Shown here: positions 24,643-32,997 of the stretch, one piece after another
Position numbering within the stretch: position 1 is the first letter of the stretch
Layout of the letters: every line of letters starts with the position of its first letter
Assembly (NCBI GenBank): GCA_001567185.1
Contig: LNFR01000008.1
Location: forward strand, 1-40,916
Direction: 5' to 3'
DNA length: 40,916 nt
Origin: Bacteroidetes bacterium OLB12
Lineage (GTDB): Bacteria; Bacteroidota; Bacteroidia; Cytophagales; Cyclobacteriaceae
Position numbers and translations under genes: made by a program
Notes under the pieces: model-generated
The model's database searches: none
Told to the model about the DNA's origin: nothing
Seen by the model: the letters and a program-made list of their open reading frames with translations, nothing else

Positions 24643-27348
24643 ATGGAAATTGTAAGCACCGTTTCAACTGTGTTTAACATTGCGCCCGAAGAATATAAGT
24701 TAATCGAGAGTTTTGTGATTTCGGACCATGCGGCTAACCTTAACTTCAAAGATATTTTAGTTGCTGATGAGAGTGCCCAAAAACTAACTCCCCTTCAAAA
24801 ACACATCCATACGCATGTACACGGGCATTTGATTTTTCTTCGCGTAAGCAGCGTGGGTATGTATTTTGTAAAATACCTGGGTACTGATGCAAACGTGTTG
24901 AACGGATTTGCCATGAAGCCCGGCCGCGTTTACCTCTTCTCGCATGGAAGCACAATTAAAACACCCGATGGAAGCGCCTTATATTATAGCGACCTGGTAG
25001 CTGAGTTTAATGAAGAGTACCAGGCTACCAAACTTTCATTCAAAGCAAAAATTGAAGAATACAAATTCAGCAATGGCGTAGTAGGCATACACGATGTAAA
25101 AATATCGGAAGGGCCCGGAAAGCTGATTGGAATTATGGGTGCCAGCGGTGCCGGTAAAACCACTCTGCTAAACATTATGGCAGGCCTGGAAAAACCCGGC
25201 AAAGGCCAGATCAAAATCAATGGCTTTGATATCCACACCGAAAAACGAAAAGTAGAAGGAGTAATCGGGTATGTATCGCAAGATGATTTACTGATTGAAG
25301 AATTAACGGTGTATCAAAACCTATACTATAACGCCAAGCTATGTTTTGCTAACCTGAACGAAACTGAAATAGATTTTCGGGTTATGAAAGTGCTGGAAGA
25401 GCTGGGGCTTGACCAGCGTAAAGATCTGAAAGTTGGAAGTGTGCTGGATAAGAAAATAAGTGGCGGCCAGCGTAAGCGTTTAAATATTGCACTGGAGTTA
25501 GTTCGCCAACCGGCTATTCTATTTTTAGATGAACCTACTTCAGGTCTCTCTTCGCGCGATTCTGAAAATGTGATTGACTTACTGAAAGAACTTTCGTTGA
25601 AGGGCAAGCTCATCTTTGTGGTAATCCACCAACCCTCATCGGATATCTACAAGATGTTCGACAAAATGTTGATTATGGATACCGGTGGCTACCCGGCCTT
25701 TTATGGAAACCCGGTTGAAGCAGTTACTTATTTCAAAAAGGCAACCCACCAGGTGGACAGCAACCGCGGCCAATGCGAGATATGCGGTAATGTAAACCCC
25801 GAACAAATTTTTAATATCATAGAAGCAAAAGTGGTTGACGAATATGGTCAGCCAACTTTCAAAAGAAAAATCACACCCGTTCAATGGTACGAAATGTACA
25901 AACTGGCCTTTAAGCCCGGCAAAGTTGAAGAAGTAAAAGAAACACCACCCCGCAGTTTGCACATTCCTACCCGCATAAAACAAACGATCATTTTTGCTAC
26001 GCGCGATTTGCTGGCCAAGTTAAGCAACCGGCAATACTTGCTTATTAACTTGCTGGAAGCACCGGTGTTGGCCATCTTGTTGGCATTTGTAATTCGCTAC
26101 CGCAGCGCGCCCGATGGTTCTGAATACCTATTTCGGTATAACGAAAATTTTCCGGCCTTTATGCTTATGGCCATTATTGTTGCCCTGTTTATGGGACTTA
26201 CAGTAAGTGCCGAAGAAATTATCCGCGATCGAAAAATCCTGAAACGCGAATCATTTCTAAACCTGAGCTGGAGCAGTTACCTGTACTCCAAGCTTGGCAT
26301 TTTGTTTTTACTTTCTGCCATTCAAACCTTAACCTTTATTATAATTGGAAATTGGATTTTGGAGATTCACGGAATGACCTGGGCTTTCTGGCTTATTCTA
26401 TTCTCCACATCGTGTTTCGCAAATGTAGTGGGGCTAAATATTTCATCGGCATTTAATTCGGCCGTAACAGTGTATGTATTAATCCCGCTCCTACTGATAC
26501 CTCAAATGATTTTAAGCGGATTGTTATTTGACTTTGACAAATTAAATCACTTGCTAAGCACAAAAGGCAAAGTGCCATTCGTAGCCGATCTGATGACATC
26601 GCGCTGGGCGTACGAAGCCATGGCCGTACATCAGTTTAAAAACAATGAGTTTGAAAAACCTTACTTTGATTATGAGCGGGGCGAGGCGTTGGCCGATTAC
26701 AAAGCGGCCTACCTGGCCGATGAATTGCGTATGCGTAATCAATTCCTGCTCGACTTTACAGAGCACCCCACTGACTCCACGCGGGCAACCCTGAATAAAC
26801 AAATCTTACTAACTGAACTGCAACACGAACCTTACCGGGAGGGAATCGAAACGCTGGATCTAAAAACCCTGTTCACCACTGGCTATACCAAAGCTGCCGG
26901 CCAGCAACTGGATACTTACTTTGAGAAATTCAAAAAACATTATCAAGGCGAATACAACCATTACGCTAATCTGATTGAGAAAAAGATGGCTTTCTATGAA
27001 AAGCAGGGATTTAATGTGCAGCAGGATAAGAACAGGTATTTTAATGAAAGTCTGGCTGATTTGGTACGAAATGTTTCCACTAAAGAGCGAATTATTGAGT
27101 ACCAGGGGGCACTTATTCAAATCTACAATCCTATATTTCAACACCCCAGCCCCAACCACCGGCTGGACTACCGGGCACCTTTCTTTATCAGCGAAAAGAA
27201 CCTGGCTGGTTGGCCGGTTAGCACATACTTTTTTAATCTGTTGGTAATCTGGGTTATGTCTGTTCTCTGTTTCATAGCCTTGTATTTTGAATGGCTTCGA
27301 AAGATTGTTCGCCTGTTTGGTAAATTTAATCTTACATTGAAGAAATAA
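24643..27348 (+). CDS. ABCG-type ABC transporter, ATPase-permease half-transporter (3' part)
   Basis: A 901-residue ORF whose frame is open back to about 24530, so the ATG at 24643 is internal to the real gene. Residues ~1-25 finish the TerB-like domain. Residues ~60-125 (YLGTDANVLNGFAMKPGRV, then FSHGSTI) resemble a small FHA-like fold. The ABC domain has Walker A GASGAGKTTLL (from about residue 166), signature SGGQRKRLNIALEL and Walker B AILFLDEPTSGL. A cysteine pair in GQCEICGNV follows. Membrane helices begin near residue 470 (LINLLEAPVLAILLAFVI) and continue to about 630. A long soluble charged insertion (~650-860) comes before the last helix (FFNLLVIWVMSVLCFIALYF). The ATPase-then-permease order is that of ABCG exporters. 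The substrate is unknown; lipid or lipoprotein-related export is possible. Confidence 0.88.
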   Translation: MEIVSTVSTVFNIAPEEYKLIESFVISDHAANLNFKDILVADESAQKLTPLQKHIHTHVHGHLIFLRVSSVGMYFVKYLGTDANVLNGFAMKPGRVYLFSHGSTIKTPDGSALYYSDLVAEFNEEYQATKLSFKAKIEEYKFSNGVVGIHDVKISEGPGKLIGIMGASGAGKTTLLNIMAGLEKPGKGQIKINGFDIHTEKRKVEGVIGYVSQDDLLIEELTVYQNLYYNAKLCFANLNETEIDFRVMKVLEELGLDQRKDLKVGSVLDKKISGGQRKRLNIALELVRQPAILFLDEPTSGLSSRDSENVIDLLKELSLKGKLIFVVIHQPSSDIYKMFDKMLIMDTGGYPAFYGNPVEAVTYFKKATHQVDSNRGQCEICGNVNPEQIFNIIEAKVVDEYGQPTFKRKITPVQWYEMYKLAFKPGKVEEVKETPPRSLHIPTRIKQTIIFATRDLLAKLSNRQYLLINLLEAPVLAILLAFVIRYRSAPDGSEYLFRYNENFPAFMLMAIIVALFMGLTVSAEEIIRDRKILKRESFLNLSWSSYLYSKLGILFLLSAIQTLTFIIIGNWILEIHGMTWAFWLILFSTSCFANVVGLNISSAFNSAVTVYVLIPLLLIPQMILSGLLFDFDKLNHLLSTKGKVPFVADLMTSRWAYEAMAVHQFKNNEFEKPYFDYERGEALADYKAAYLADELRMRNQFLLDFTEHPTDSTRATLNKQILLTELQHEPYREGIETLDLKTLFTTGYTKAAGQQLDTYFEKFKKHYQGEYNHYANLIEKKMAFYEKQGFNVQQDKNRYFNESLADLVRNVSTKERIIEYQGALIQIYNPIFQHPSPNHRLDYRAPFFISEKNLAGWPVSTYFFNLLVIWVMSVLCFIALYFEWLRKIVRLFGKFNLTLKK

Positions 27349-27362
27349 GACCGTTTTATGAA

Positions 27363-27393
27363 TTTGCCCGACCCGGCCTAATGCTTATTTTTG
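27363..27393 (+). promoter_or_regulatory. Promoter matching the Bacteroidota consensus, ahead of the lipoprotein gene
   Basis: TTTG at 27363-27366 and TATTTTTG at 27386-27393, separated by exactly 19 bases, match TTTG-N19-TAnnTTTG at every defined position. The predicted transcript would begin about 12 bases before the ATG at 27412. This is the best promoter in the window. It separates the lipoprotein pair from the ABC gene transcriptionally. Confidence 0.7.
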
Positions 27394-27411
27394 TAAACAA
27401 CCCAATATGCT

Positions 27412-28308
27412 ATGAGACTATTAGTTATCGGATTAGCCGCTGCCGTGCTGCTTAGTTGCTCATCGGGCAAAAAACCCGATGATTCAGCATTTCTGCAAAG
27501 CCTTGAAAAAGAACCTACTGCCGGAGTGGGTGTAGATGAAGAGGTGATCAATTCCATCCTGGAACAGATTCCCAGCCCGCTCGAAATTTCAGTATTACTG
27601 AAAGAGTCAGGCTCCAAATACGCGCCCGAAATGCTTAATTCATCTAATAACTTACCCAAATACAACAGCAACTATAAGAAGGCACTAAACCTGGGTGTCT
27701 ATGGTACAGACTTAGGATACACCAACATTTTTGGTCGTAATGCAGATGGTATTAAATACATTTCTTCCATCAAATCGTTAGCGGATGAGCTAAACATCGG
27801 CCAGTTTTTTGATGTAGAGACAATTGGCCGCCTTGCTGCCAACAGTAAAAATCTGGATTCGCTCTTGCTAATCACTACCATGAACTTCAATCAAATCAAT
27901 CATTACCTGCAATCGCAAAGTCGCGATAACCTGAGTGTACTGCTACTTACCGGTGGCTGGGTGGAAGCCATGCAGATTACCTGCCAAACCGCGGTTAAAA
28001 ACCCGGGCAATACCGAGCTGCGCGAAAAAGTTGGCGAACAAAAAATTATACTCGAACAAATTCTGTTGTTGTTTTCTTTTTACAAAGAAGACGCTAACAT
28101 GGCAGGCCTGCTGGCCGACCTGGAACAACTTAAAACCGCTTACGATAAGGTGGAGATTAACTACACCTACAAGGAATCTACTATGGAGATTGTAAATGGC
28201 GTTGCCACTATAAAAGACAACAGCACGACAACCATTAACATTACACCACAAAATGTAGAAGAGATCAGGAATATCACCAACACCATTCGCGGAAAAATTA
28301 TCAGTTAA
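27412..28308 (+). CDS. Lipoprotein of unknown function
   Basis: A 298-residue lipoprotein with a short hydrophobic N-terminus and lipobox LLSC (Cys16). The mature protein is mostly alpha-helical: ILEQIPSPLEISVLLKESGS, KALNLGVYGTDLGYTNIFGR, IKYISSIKSLADELNIGQFF, then a Leu/Glu-rich helical C-terminal half. It ends with a Thr/Asn-rich strand (GVATIKDNSTTTINITPQN) and a final helix. I do not recognise a named domain, though the sequence looks like a conserved Bacteroidota lipoprotein rather than an orphan. It follows the TerB-ABC gene by 63 bases and has its own strong promoter. Eighteen bases separate it from the next secreted protein gene. Confidence 0.75.
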   Translation: MRLLVIGLAAAVLLSCSSGKKPDDSAFLQSLEKEPTAGVGVDEEVINSILEQIPSPLEISVLLKESGSKYAPEMLNSSNNLPKYNSNYKKALNLGVYGTDLGYTNIFGRNADGIKYISSIKSLADELNIGQFFDVETIGRLAANSKNLDSLLLITTMNFNQINHYLQSQSRDNLSVLLLTGGWVEAMQITCQTAVKNPGNTELREKVGEQKIILEQILLLFSFYKEDANMAGLLADLEQLKTAYDKVEINYTYKESTMEIVNGVATIKDNSTTTINITPQNVEEIRNITNTIRGKIIS

Positions 28309-28326
28309 CACCCATACACCCCTCCT

Positions 28327-28752
28327 ATGAAAAAGTTAGTATATGCAGTTTTATGTTTGTCTTTGTTGGGCATGCGCCCCGCAACGGATGATCAGGAATG
28401 CAACTCAGAAAATCTTGCAACAGCCTGTATTCCGAAACTTTCCGATGGTTTTAATTTTCTAAAAAGTTATAAAGTAGATGGCCTTGCCAAGGATAAGGTG
28501 GAATACAGTTACGTATTTACCAAAGGAACCCAATACCTGATAAACCTATGCGCTAACGGAACAAATACCGATGGTATTGTGGTGAGCATATTCGATAAAG
28601 AGCGTAACAAAGTAGCTACCAGTAAAGTGAATGGCCAATTCATTTCTGCTATTGCATATCCGTGCAATGCCACGGGTATTTACTACATACAATATACGTT
28701 TGATGAACCCTCGAGCCATTGTGGTGGCAGCGCCATGGGTTTTAAACGATAG
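28327..28752 (+). CDS. Small secreted protein, function unknown
   Basis: A 141-residue protein with a signal peptide (residues ~1-20, KKLVYAVLCLSLLGMRPA). A compact beta-rich domain follows (YSYVFTKGTQYLINLC, IVVSIFDKERNKVATSKV, GIYYIQYTF). Six cysteines remain after the signal peptide (in ECNS, TACIP, NLCAN, YPCNA, SHCGG and nearby), so disulfides are likely. The sequence resembles a pre-peptidase C-terminal or jelly-roll fold in outline only. It is co-transcribed with the lipoprotein gene and is closed by a very strong terminator. No firm family assignment. Confidence 0.7.
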   Translation: MKKLVYAVLCLSLLGMRPATDDQECNSENLATACIPKLSDGFNFLKSYKVDGLAKDKVEYSYVFTKGTQYLINLCANGTNTDGIVVSIFDKERNKVATSKVNGQFISAIAYPCNATGIYYIQYTFDEPSSHCGGSAMGFKR

Positions 28753-28769
28753 TAATTTTATTGCATATT

Positions 28770-28807
28770 CAGCGCGGCTATTGTCCTTAAGGACAATAGC
28801 CGCGCTG
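28770..28807. terminator. Perfect 38-base palindrome, transcription terminator
   Basis: AGCGCGGCTATTGTCC (28771-28786), the tetraloop TTAA, and its exact complement (28791-28806) form a 16-bp perfect stem, extended by one C-G pair (28770/28807). A short T-containing tail (GCTTTA) follows. It lies 18 bases after the stop of the small secreted protein and 15 before the esterase start, so it most likely ends the lipoprotein transcript. The U-tract is weak for a classic intrinsic terminator. Confidence 0.75.
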
Positions 28808-28822
28808 CTTTAAAACAACCAT

Positions 28823-29485
28823 ATGCAAAAAGAATTGCACTTTGAGTTTAAAGCACGCTACTTCACTTCTGGCGCCATTACAACCCAAACCCGAAATATC
28901 TGGTTTGTGTTACACGGGTACGGCCAACTGGCACAATACTTCATTCGCAAGTTTGAAATTTTAAAACCACCCGAAACAGTAGTAATAGCCCCGGAAGGGT
29001 TATCGCGTTTCTACCTGCAAGATGTTAATACACGGGTTCAATCGGGCAACGCTAAAGTAGGCGCTACCTGGATGACCCGCGAAAACCGGCTGACCGACAT
29101 TGAGAACTATTTAAATTTTCTGTGCAAACTATACCGCACAGAAATACCAAACGATTATACAGGCCACATTACTATTCTGGGGTTTTCACAAGGTGCTGCA
29201 ACTGCATCGCGTTGGGCTACAGACAGTCGTATTCGCTTTAACCGACTGATTCTATGGGCTGGCGTTTTCCCTCCTGACATGAACCTGGAGCAAGCAGGCT
29301 CTTTGCTGCAACGCAAAGAAGTATTGCAGGTGTATGGAACCAATGACCCATTTATGAATGAATTGCGATTGGCCGAAATGCAGCAAATCAATGCCCGGCT
29401 GGGGGTTACCCCGCGCGTAATCACCTTTACAGGGAAACATGAAATAAATACAGAAGTGCTGAAGCAGATTTCAGAAGGAAATTAA
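28823..29485 (+). CDS. Alpha/beta-hydrolase, phospholipase/carboxylesterase family
   Basis: A 220-residue cytoplasmic serine esterase. The nucleophile elbow is LGFSQGAATASRW (Gly-Phe-Ser-Gln-Gly), the Asp is in VYGTNDPFMN and the His in FTGKHEINTEVL, a complete triad. The oxyanion region is WFVLHGYGQLAQYF near the N-terminus. Length and motif order match the bacterial carboxylesterase/lysophospholipase family (Pfam Abhydrolase_2). The substrate is not predictable. The stop overlaps the convergent SirB1-like gene by four bases, leaving no room for a terminator between them. Confidence 0.92.
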   Translation: MQKELHFEFKARYFTSGAITTQTRNIWFVLHGYGQLAQYFIRKFEILKPPETVVIAPEGLSRFYLQDVNTRVQSGNAKVGATWMTRENRLTDIENYLNFLCKLYRTEIPNDYTGHITILGFSQGAATASRWATDSRIRFNRLILWAGVFPPDMNLEQAGSLLQRKEVLQVYGTNDPFMNELRLAEMQQINARLGVTPRVITFTGKHEINTEVLKQISEGN

Positions 29486-30334
29486 ACACCCAGGTCGCCA
29501 CCATCTGAAATTTCAATCAATAAGAGTTTTACCTCCTCTGCCTTGGCGTGCTCGCCCATTTTTTCGAACGACATAATTAAGTTACGCAAGGCCCTGCGCA
29601 CAATTTCAATTGCCGGGCAGGGTTCAAAAAAAGATTGTTGCGGCACAAGGTGTAATTCGTGTATATAGTTCTCAATGTCTTGCTTCGAGAAAATTAAGCC
29701 CCGATTAAATGCATTGATGTAAAACTGATGGTTGTCGTCTTTATACGTAAGTATAAATAGGTTTGGCAAATTAACTCCATACACTGGCAGCTTTAATTTT
29801 TGAGCTACCAGCATATAAATTACGCATAGTGTAATCGGGTTTCCTTTACGACTCTCTAACACCACATTAATCATGGAGTTTCCGGGCGAATGAAAGTTTT
29901 TTGTATTGGCCCCAAATTTCAGCTTATTAAAAATTACACCGTTTATAATTTTGATCTGATCGAGCGGATATAGTTCAGGCCTGAATTCCAGCCAGACTTC
30001 GTAATAAATCTGCTCCAGTTCCTGTCTCAGTTTTTCCAATTCAATTTCCGGGTATTGATAGGTAGCCACTATCCACATACCGGTTAGCAAGTCCGGCTCT
30101 GGCGATTTGTACCATTCAACCAGCCGCTCCTTTACCAAATCGTACTGCAGGGTATGAATTAGTTCTTCAATACGACTTTGAATTTGCGGATTCAGGTTGC
30201 TCTCCCATTCTTTTTCAAGAAATGGAATTGCTTCAGTGCCTAGCGATAAAAATTTTAGACTGTACGTGGTCAGCTATCTGCTTATCGTCATCATCTAGCA
30301 GAGAAACAAGCGCCTTTAATTCATTTTCCGACAT
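29482..30334 (-). CDS. SirB1-family transglutaminase-like protein (frameshifted)
   Basis: A 283-residue protein once one extra base is removed from the AAAAATTTT tract at 30248-30256. The N-terminus starts at the ATG at 30334 (SENELKALVSLLDDDDKQIA, then DHVQSK). After the shift it continues as LSLGTEAIPFLEKEWESNL and joins the visible 218-residue ORF (30138-29482). The core is the SirB1/transglutaminase-like fold: NSMINVVLESRKGNPITLCV, LKLPVYGVNLPNLFIL, and FYINAFNRGLIFSKQDI. The C-terminus is a TPR-like helical pair. The function of SirB1 proteins is not well settled. It lies downstream of the acyl-CoA carboxylase gene but is separated from it by a terminator. Confidence 0.83.
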
Positions 30335-30350
30335 CAGCACAAGATTATTA

Positions 30351-30375
30351 AAAAACCCTTTGCAATCACAAGGGT
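30351..30375 (-). terminator. Intrinsic terminator after the carboxylase gene
   Basis: On the minus strand ACCCTT (30375-30370), a nine-base loop and AAGGGT (30360-30355) are followed directly by a run of T (30354-30351). The hairpin starts 13 bases after the carboxylase stop codon and before the SirB1-like gene. It is short (6 bp) but has the expected U-tract. Confidence 0.6.
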
Positions 30376-30387
30376 AACAGCTAAAAA

Positions 30388-32013
30388 TCAGGTCTGAATA
30401 ACGCCAACATTAAATTTTTCTACAGGCGCATGATTGGCCGCAGCAATGCCGGTAGAAATAACCTGGCGCGTATAAAGCGGATCGATTACACCATCTACCC
30501 ACAACCGGGCTGCTGCATAATAGGGGCTCAGTTGTTCGTTGTAGCGTGCCGTTATTTCTTTTAGTAACTGATCTTCCTCTTCTTTCGAAATTGTTTTTCC
30601 CTGAGCTTTTAAAGCACTTACCCGAATTTGCAACAATGTTTTAGCAGCGGAGTTCCCGCTCATTACCGCTAATTGTGCAGTGGGCCACGCATAGATTAAC
30701 CGCGGGTCGTAAGCCTTACCGCACATAGCATAGTTGCCCGCTCCGTAGGAATTACCCAGCAGGAAGGTAAACTTGGGCACGGTAGAATTGGCCATGGCAT
30801 TTACCATTTTGGCTCCATCTTTTATGATACCTCCATGTTCTGCTTTGCTGCCCACCATAAAGCCACTCACATCCTGTAAAAAAACCAACGGTACTTTGCG
30901 TTGGTTACAGTTCATAATAAATCGTGCCGCTTTATCGGCCGAGTCGGAGTAAATAACCCCGCCCATCTGCATCTCGCCTTTTTTGGTTTTTACCACTTTG
31001 CGTTGATTAGCCACAATACCCACAGCCCAACCATCAATTCGCGCAAAGCCACACAAAAGCGTTTTCCCATAAAGACTTTTGTATTCTTCAAACGCTGAGT
31101 TATCAACCAATCGCTTAATGATCTCCAACATATCATAAGGCTTAACGCGATCAACCGGCATTAATCCATAAATTTCTTCTGGCTTTTCTTTTGGTGGCAA
31201 CGGGTTGATCCGATCGAACCCGGCTACCGGGTTTGCCCCCATCTTATTAAACAACTTCCGGATATAATCCAGGCATGCCTGGTCGTTGGGAAATTTATTA
31301 TCGGTAACACCAGAAATTTCGCAATGCGTGGTAGCACCTCCTAATGTTTCGTTGTCAATATCTTCACCAATGGCCGCTTTAACCAAATATGATCCGGCCA
31401 GAAAAATTGAACCTGTCTTATCCACAATCATGGCTTCATCGCTCATAATTGGTAAGTAGGCACCACCGGCCACGCAACTTCCCATAATGGCCGCTATCTG
31501 CACAATACCCATGGCCGACATCTTTGCATTATTGCGAAACTGCCTTCCGAAGTGTTCTTTGTCGGGAAATATTTCATCCTGCATGGGCAGAAATACACCG
31601 GCACTATCTACCAGGTAAACAATGGGCAGCTGATTTTCCATGGCAATTTCCTGTGCCCTCAAATTCTTCTTTGCTGTAATCGGAAACCACGCACCCGCTT
31701 TTACGGTGGCATCGTTAGCAACAACAACACACGGCCGGCCTTCAATGTAACCGATGCCGGTTAGTACCCCGCCCGAAGGGCATCCGCCCTGTTCGGCATA
31801 CATCCCTTCGCCAGCAAACAAACCGATTTCAAGAAAGCCGGTTGATTTATCAATCAGGTAATGGATACGCTCGCGGGCTGTAAGTTTTCCTTTTTGATGT
31901 TGTTCGGCTATTTTCTTTTCGCCACCGCCCAGTTGTGTTTTGGTAGCTTTTGCTTTGAGCTGACTGCAAAGCTGTTTTAGCTGGTCTTCATTTTTATTGA
32001 ACTCCAGATCCAT
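30388..32013 (-). CDS. Acyl-CoA carboxylase, carboxyltransferase (beta) subunit
   Basis: A 541-residue carboxyltransferase that moves CO2 from biotin to an acyl-CoA. The N-terminal half has ARERIHYLIDKSTGFLEIG, IEGRPCVVVANDATVKAGAW, VDSAGVFLPMQDEIFPDKEH, and MGSCVAGGAYLPIMSDEAMI. The C-terminal half has VPLVFLQDVSGFMVGSKAEH and LGNSYGAGNYAMCGKAYDPR. Sequence and length are closest to methylcrotonyl-CoA carboxylase beta, but propionyl-CoA and other acyl-CoA carboxylases share this fold. The alpha subunit with biotin carboxylase is not in the window. It is 15 bases downstream of the mlaD-like gene and ends in a terminator, so it is probably the last gene of the amidase-MlaD operon, although the functions differ. 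Confidence 0.93.
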   Translation of the reverse strand: MDLEFNKNEDQLKQLCSQLKAKATKTQLGGGEKKIAEQHQKGKLTARERIHYLIDKSTGFLEIGLFAGEGMYAEQGGCPSGGVLTGIGYIEGRPCVVVANDATVKAGAWFPITAKKNLRAQEIAMENQLPIVYLVDSAGVFLPMQDEIFPDKEHFGRQFRNNAKMSAMGIVQIAAIMGSCVAGGAYLPIMSDEAMIVDKTGSIFLAGSYLVKAAIGEDIDNETLGGATTHCEISGVTDNKFPNDQACLDYIRKLFNKMGANPVAGFDRINPLPPKEKPEEIYGLMPVDRVKPYDMLEIIKRLVDNSAFEEYKSLYGKTLLCGFARIDGWAVGIVANQRKVVKTKKGEMQMGGVIYSDSADKAARFIMNCNQRKVPLVFLQDVSGFMVGSKAEHGGIIKDGAKMVNAMANSTVPKFTFLLGNSYGAGNYAMCGKAYDPRLIYAWPTAQLAVMSGNSAAKTLLQIRVSALKAQGKTISKEEEDQLLKEITARYNEQLSPYYAAARLWVDGVIDPLYTRQVISTGIAAANHAPVEKFNVGVIQT

Positions 32014-32028
32014 ACCAATGGGTTTAGC

Positions 32029-32997
32029 CTATTTTTGTTTTGCTTTCTCTTCTTCCTCCTTGCGCCTGTCTCGTTCAATTTTACGCTTGCTCTTGCCAAG
32101 CGGAGCCATAAAATGTTTAGGATTATCATTGAAGTGAACCGCCAGCGAATCAAGGTTGCGCAGTAAGGTATTCAGGTTATTATAAACGGAATCGTTGCTG
32201 AGTAACTTACCCAGGGTTCCGTTTCCACTTTTAACCTTATCGAGTGTTTCATTCAACTTAATAACGGTTTGTCTGGCTTCTGTTATGGTTTTATTTAATT
32301 CCATGCGTTTCAACGAATCCGAAAACGTTTTGAAGTTGGCAAGCGTTGGTTTTAGTTCATTCAAACTTCCATTCAGGTTTTCGGCAACGGATTTAAAACT
32401 AACCGATAAGTCTTCTACTTTACCATTCGCTGTAATCAATGTTTTATTCAACAAATCAGGGGTGGTTTGAAGTTTTACAAAAATGGCGTCCAGTTGTTGC
32501 GAATTTTTGGTGAGGTTATCGAGTATCACATTAAATTTTCGCAGGGTAGTTTGCAGGTTATCAGCAACGGGTGTAGCTGTTTCAGAGAGCACATCCAACA
32601 TACCCTTAGCTACTTCGGCCAACAAGGTATCTTTAGCCTGTAACGTGCGTGTACCCTTGCCAATTGCCAGAAAGATTGATTTGCCACCCAGGAAATCGCT
32701 ATTGAGGATCGCTTTGGTAGAATCACTAAGTTCAATACCCGAGTCAATCATCAACTCAACCAGAACTTTGTTTTGTTTGTCTTGTAAAATGGCTATTCTG
32801 CTTACGCGACCAACCGCAAATCCATTTACCAGCACCGGATTAGATACGGCTAACTGATCGATGTTATCGTACACCACATAATATTTATTTGTGGTTGAAA
32901 AAAAGTCGATCCCCTTTAAAAAATTAAAACCGAAATAAAGAAATACCAACGCCACGGTGGCAAAAAGCCCTACCTTAAACTCTTTGTTCTTAACCAT
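32029..32997 (-). CDS. MlaD/MCE family protein
   Basis: A 322-residue protein with one N-terminal membrane anchor (residues ~10-27, VGLFATVALVFLYFGFNFL). The MCE domain follows at about 38-115 (YYVVYDNIDQLAVSNPVLVN, GFAVGRVSRIAIL, LNSDFLGGKSIFLAIG). A long helical region (~130-290) is rich in Leu/Asn/Lys and likely forms a coiled-coil tube. The tail (KRKIERDRRKEEEEKAKQK) is strongly charged. MCE proteins carry phospholipids across the periplasm with an MlaEF-type transporter, which is not present here. The ATG overlaps the amidase stop as TAATG, so translation is coupled. Confidence 0.92.
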   Translation of the reverse strand: MVKNKEFKVGLFATVALVFLYFGFNFLKGIDFFSTTNKYYVVYDNIDQLAVSNPVLVNGFAVGRVSRIAILQDKQNKVLVELMIDSGIELSDSTKAILNSDFLGGKSIFLAIGKGTRTLQAKDTLLAEVAKGMLDVLSETATPVADNLQTTLRKFNVILDNLTKNSQQLDAIFVKLQTTPDLLNKTLITANGKVEDLSVSFKSVAENLNGSLNELKPTLANFKTFSDSLKRMELNKTITEARQTVIKLNETLDKVKSGNGTLGKLLSNDSVYNNLNTLLRNLDSLAVHFNDNPKHFMAPLGKSKRKIERDRRKEEEEKAKQK

